Part shown: in pieces, positions 31,127-31,649 of the stretch | How the letters are laid out: every line of letters starts with the position of its first letter | Position numbering within the stretch: position 1 is the first letter of the stretch | From: Dissophora ornata | Taxonomy: Eukaryota > Mortierellomycota > Mortierellomycetes > Mortierellales > Mortierellaceae | DNA length: 31,649 nt | Assembly: GCA_025201705.1 (NCBI GenBank) | Contig: MU616923.1 | Span: forward strand, 1 to 31,649 | Direction of reading: 5' to 3' | Made by a program: the position numbers and the translations under genes | The notes under the pieces: generated by a model | What the model was told of the DNA's origin: nothing | The model's input: only the letters and a program-made list of their open reading frames with translations | Databases searched by the model: none

Positions 31127-31294
31127 GGCTAGTGTGGAGTAATGGGCGGCAATGACAACACAACAACTGACAGGTTATAAATGGTGGCAATAACATTCGG
31201 TCACGGTGCATCGGCTGGACTATTACGTCACACCAAGCACACGTGACCCTACACAAGGGAGCATGCGGTCAAGCATGTACAACTATGGATTAAA
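31127..31294. other. RecQ promoter / 3' flank of the next gene
   Basis: 168 bp between the end of the partial gene at the right edge and the RecQ start codon, both on the minus strand. No clear TATA box is seen. Confidence 0.35.
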
Positions 31295-31649
31295 CTAAAG
31301 TATCCTGTTTTTCTTGTCGAGGCGGGATGGACCGACAACCAGATCGAGGTCTGGTCTGGAACTGCCGCTGGGTGGGTTAGGATAGCCCTGAGCGCCGGGC
31401 GCGAGTCGTTTGCGTGAGGTGGTCTTGACTGTTCCTTGGTCTGCAGCCCTTGTCGCTAATGCCAGCGTTGAAGATCCTCCTACAACTTCACCACAACCGC
31501 CACCTGTAACATCCCTCCATGGGTAAGTTCCGTTTTGGCGCTGGGGTTGGAGGTGGAGTGGCCGCTGCTGATCGATGAGGTGGCCCTTAACGGCAGCATT
31601 CATGTTATCGGACGCCATCACATCCCGCTGTCGGAAGCACTTGCAGGTT
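31295..31649 (-). CDS. Partial CDS, C-terminus of possible Fanzor/TnpB-like protein
   Basis: The frame is open from the right window edge to TAG at 31295-31297, so only the last ~117 codons are seen. It begins TCKCFRQRDVMASDNM and goes on AAVKGHLIDQQRPLHLQPQ. A CxC followed by RDxxAxxNM resembles the end of the zinc ribbon and the third RuvC motif (C..RDxNAAxNI) of TnpB/OrfB and eukaryotic Fanzor nucleases. In that reading the Asp of RDV would be catalytic. The later tail is Gly/Ser/Pro-rich with basic residues and low complexity. An internal ATG (31618) exists, but the open upstream frame argues for a longer protein. The upstream exons lie outside the window, so the family call is tentative; another Cys-rich protein is possible. 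Confidence 0.45.
   Translation of the reverse strand, partial: TCKCFRQRDVMASDNMNAAVKGHLIDQQRPLHLQPQRQNGTYPWRDVTGGGCGEVVGGSSTLALATRAADQGTVKTTSRKRLAPGAQGYPNPPSGSSRPDLDLVVGPSRLDKKNRIL

Overview
This window is nuclear DNA of an early-diverging fungus, most likely Mucoromycota/Mortierellomycota (Mortierella-like; inference). The grounds are intact H-type ferritin genes, which Dikarya generally lack, many short GT-AG introns of about 90-300 nt, a tRNA-Tyr with an intron after the anticodon, Sur2/Ypc1-type sphingolipid genes, and abundant LINE-type non-LTR retrotransposon debris. No bacterial-style operon is present, and no gene is compositionally foreign enough to call a transfer by eye.

Layout. 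(1) 1-3.4 kb: two ferritin genes, tail to tail, with identical exon architecture. (2) 3.5-10.5 kb: a transposon island. It holds two inverted tRNA-Tyr copies with about 205 bp of shared sequence, a PIF1/Helitron-type helicase relic, a 465-bp foldback element, an LTR with a tRNA-Lys-type primer binding site, and at least four pieces of one LINE family. One LINE copy has an exact 20-bp target-site duplication and a poly(A) tail. (3) 11.2-16.4 kb: a sphingolipid locus, with a decayed ceramidase fragment, an intact alkaline ceramidase and a convergent SUR2 sphinganine C4-hydroxylase. (4) 16.4-19.9 kb: no gene that I can support. (5) 20-24.2 kb: a class B (Sis1-like) HSP40, a Mpr1-like GNAT acetyltransferase and a mitochondrial carrier; the last two each need a microexon (15 and 13 nt) to be complete. 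(6) 24.9-27.4 kb: a predicted fusion of an SPX phosphate-sensing domain to an ACT-HAD phosphoserine phosphatase. (7) 27.5-31.1 kb: a RecQ helicase in four exons, convergent with the fusion gene. (8) 31.3 kb to the right edge: the C-terminal end of an open frame resembling the end of a Fanzor/TnpB-like nuclease.

How genes relate. Ceramidase and SUR2 act on the same phytosphingosine/phytoceramide pool. The ferritin pair stores iron, and the second copy has lost a three-fold-channel glutamate. The SPX-SerB protein would link phosphate (inositol pyrophosphate) status to serine synthesis, and serine is also the first substrate of sphingolipid synthesis. Exon models were built by hand from splice-site phase and family conservation; no transcript data were available.
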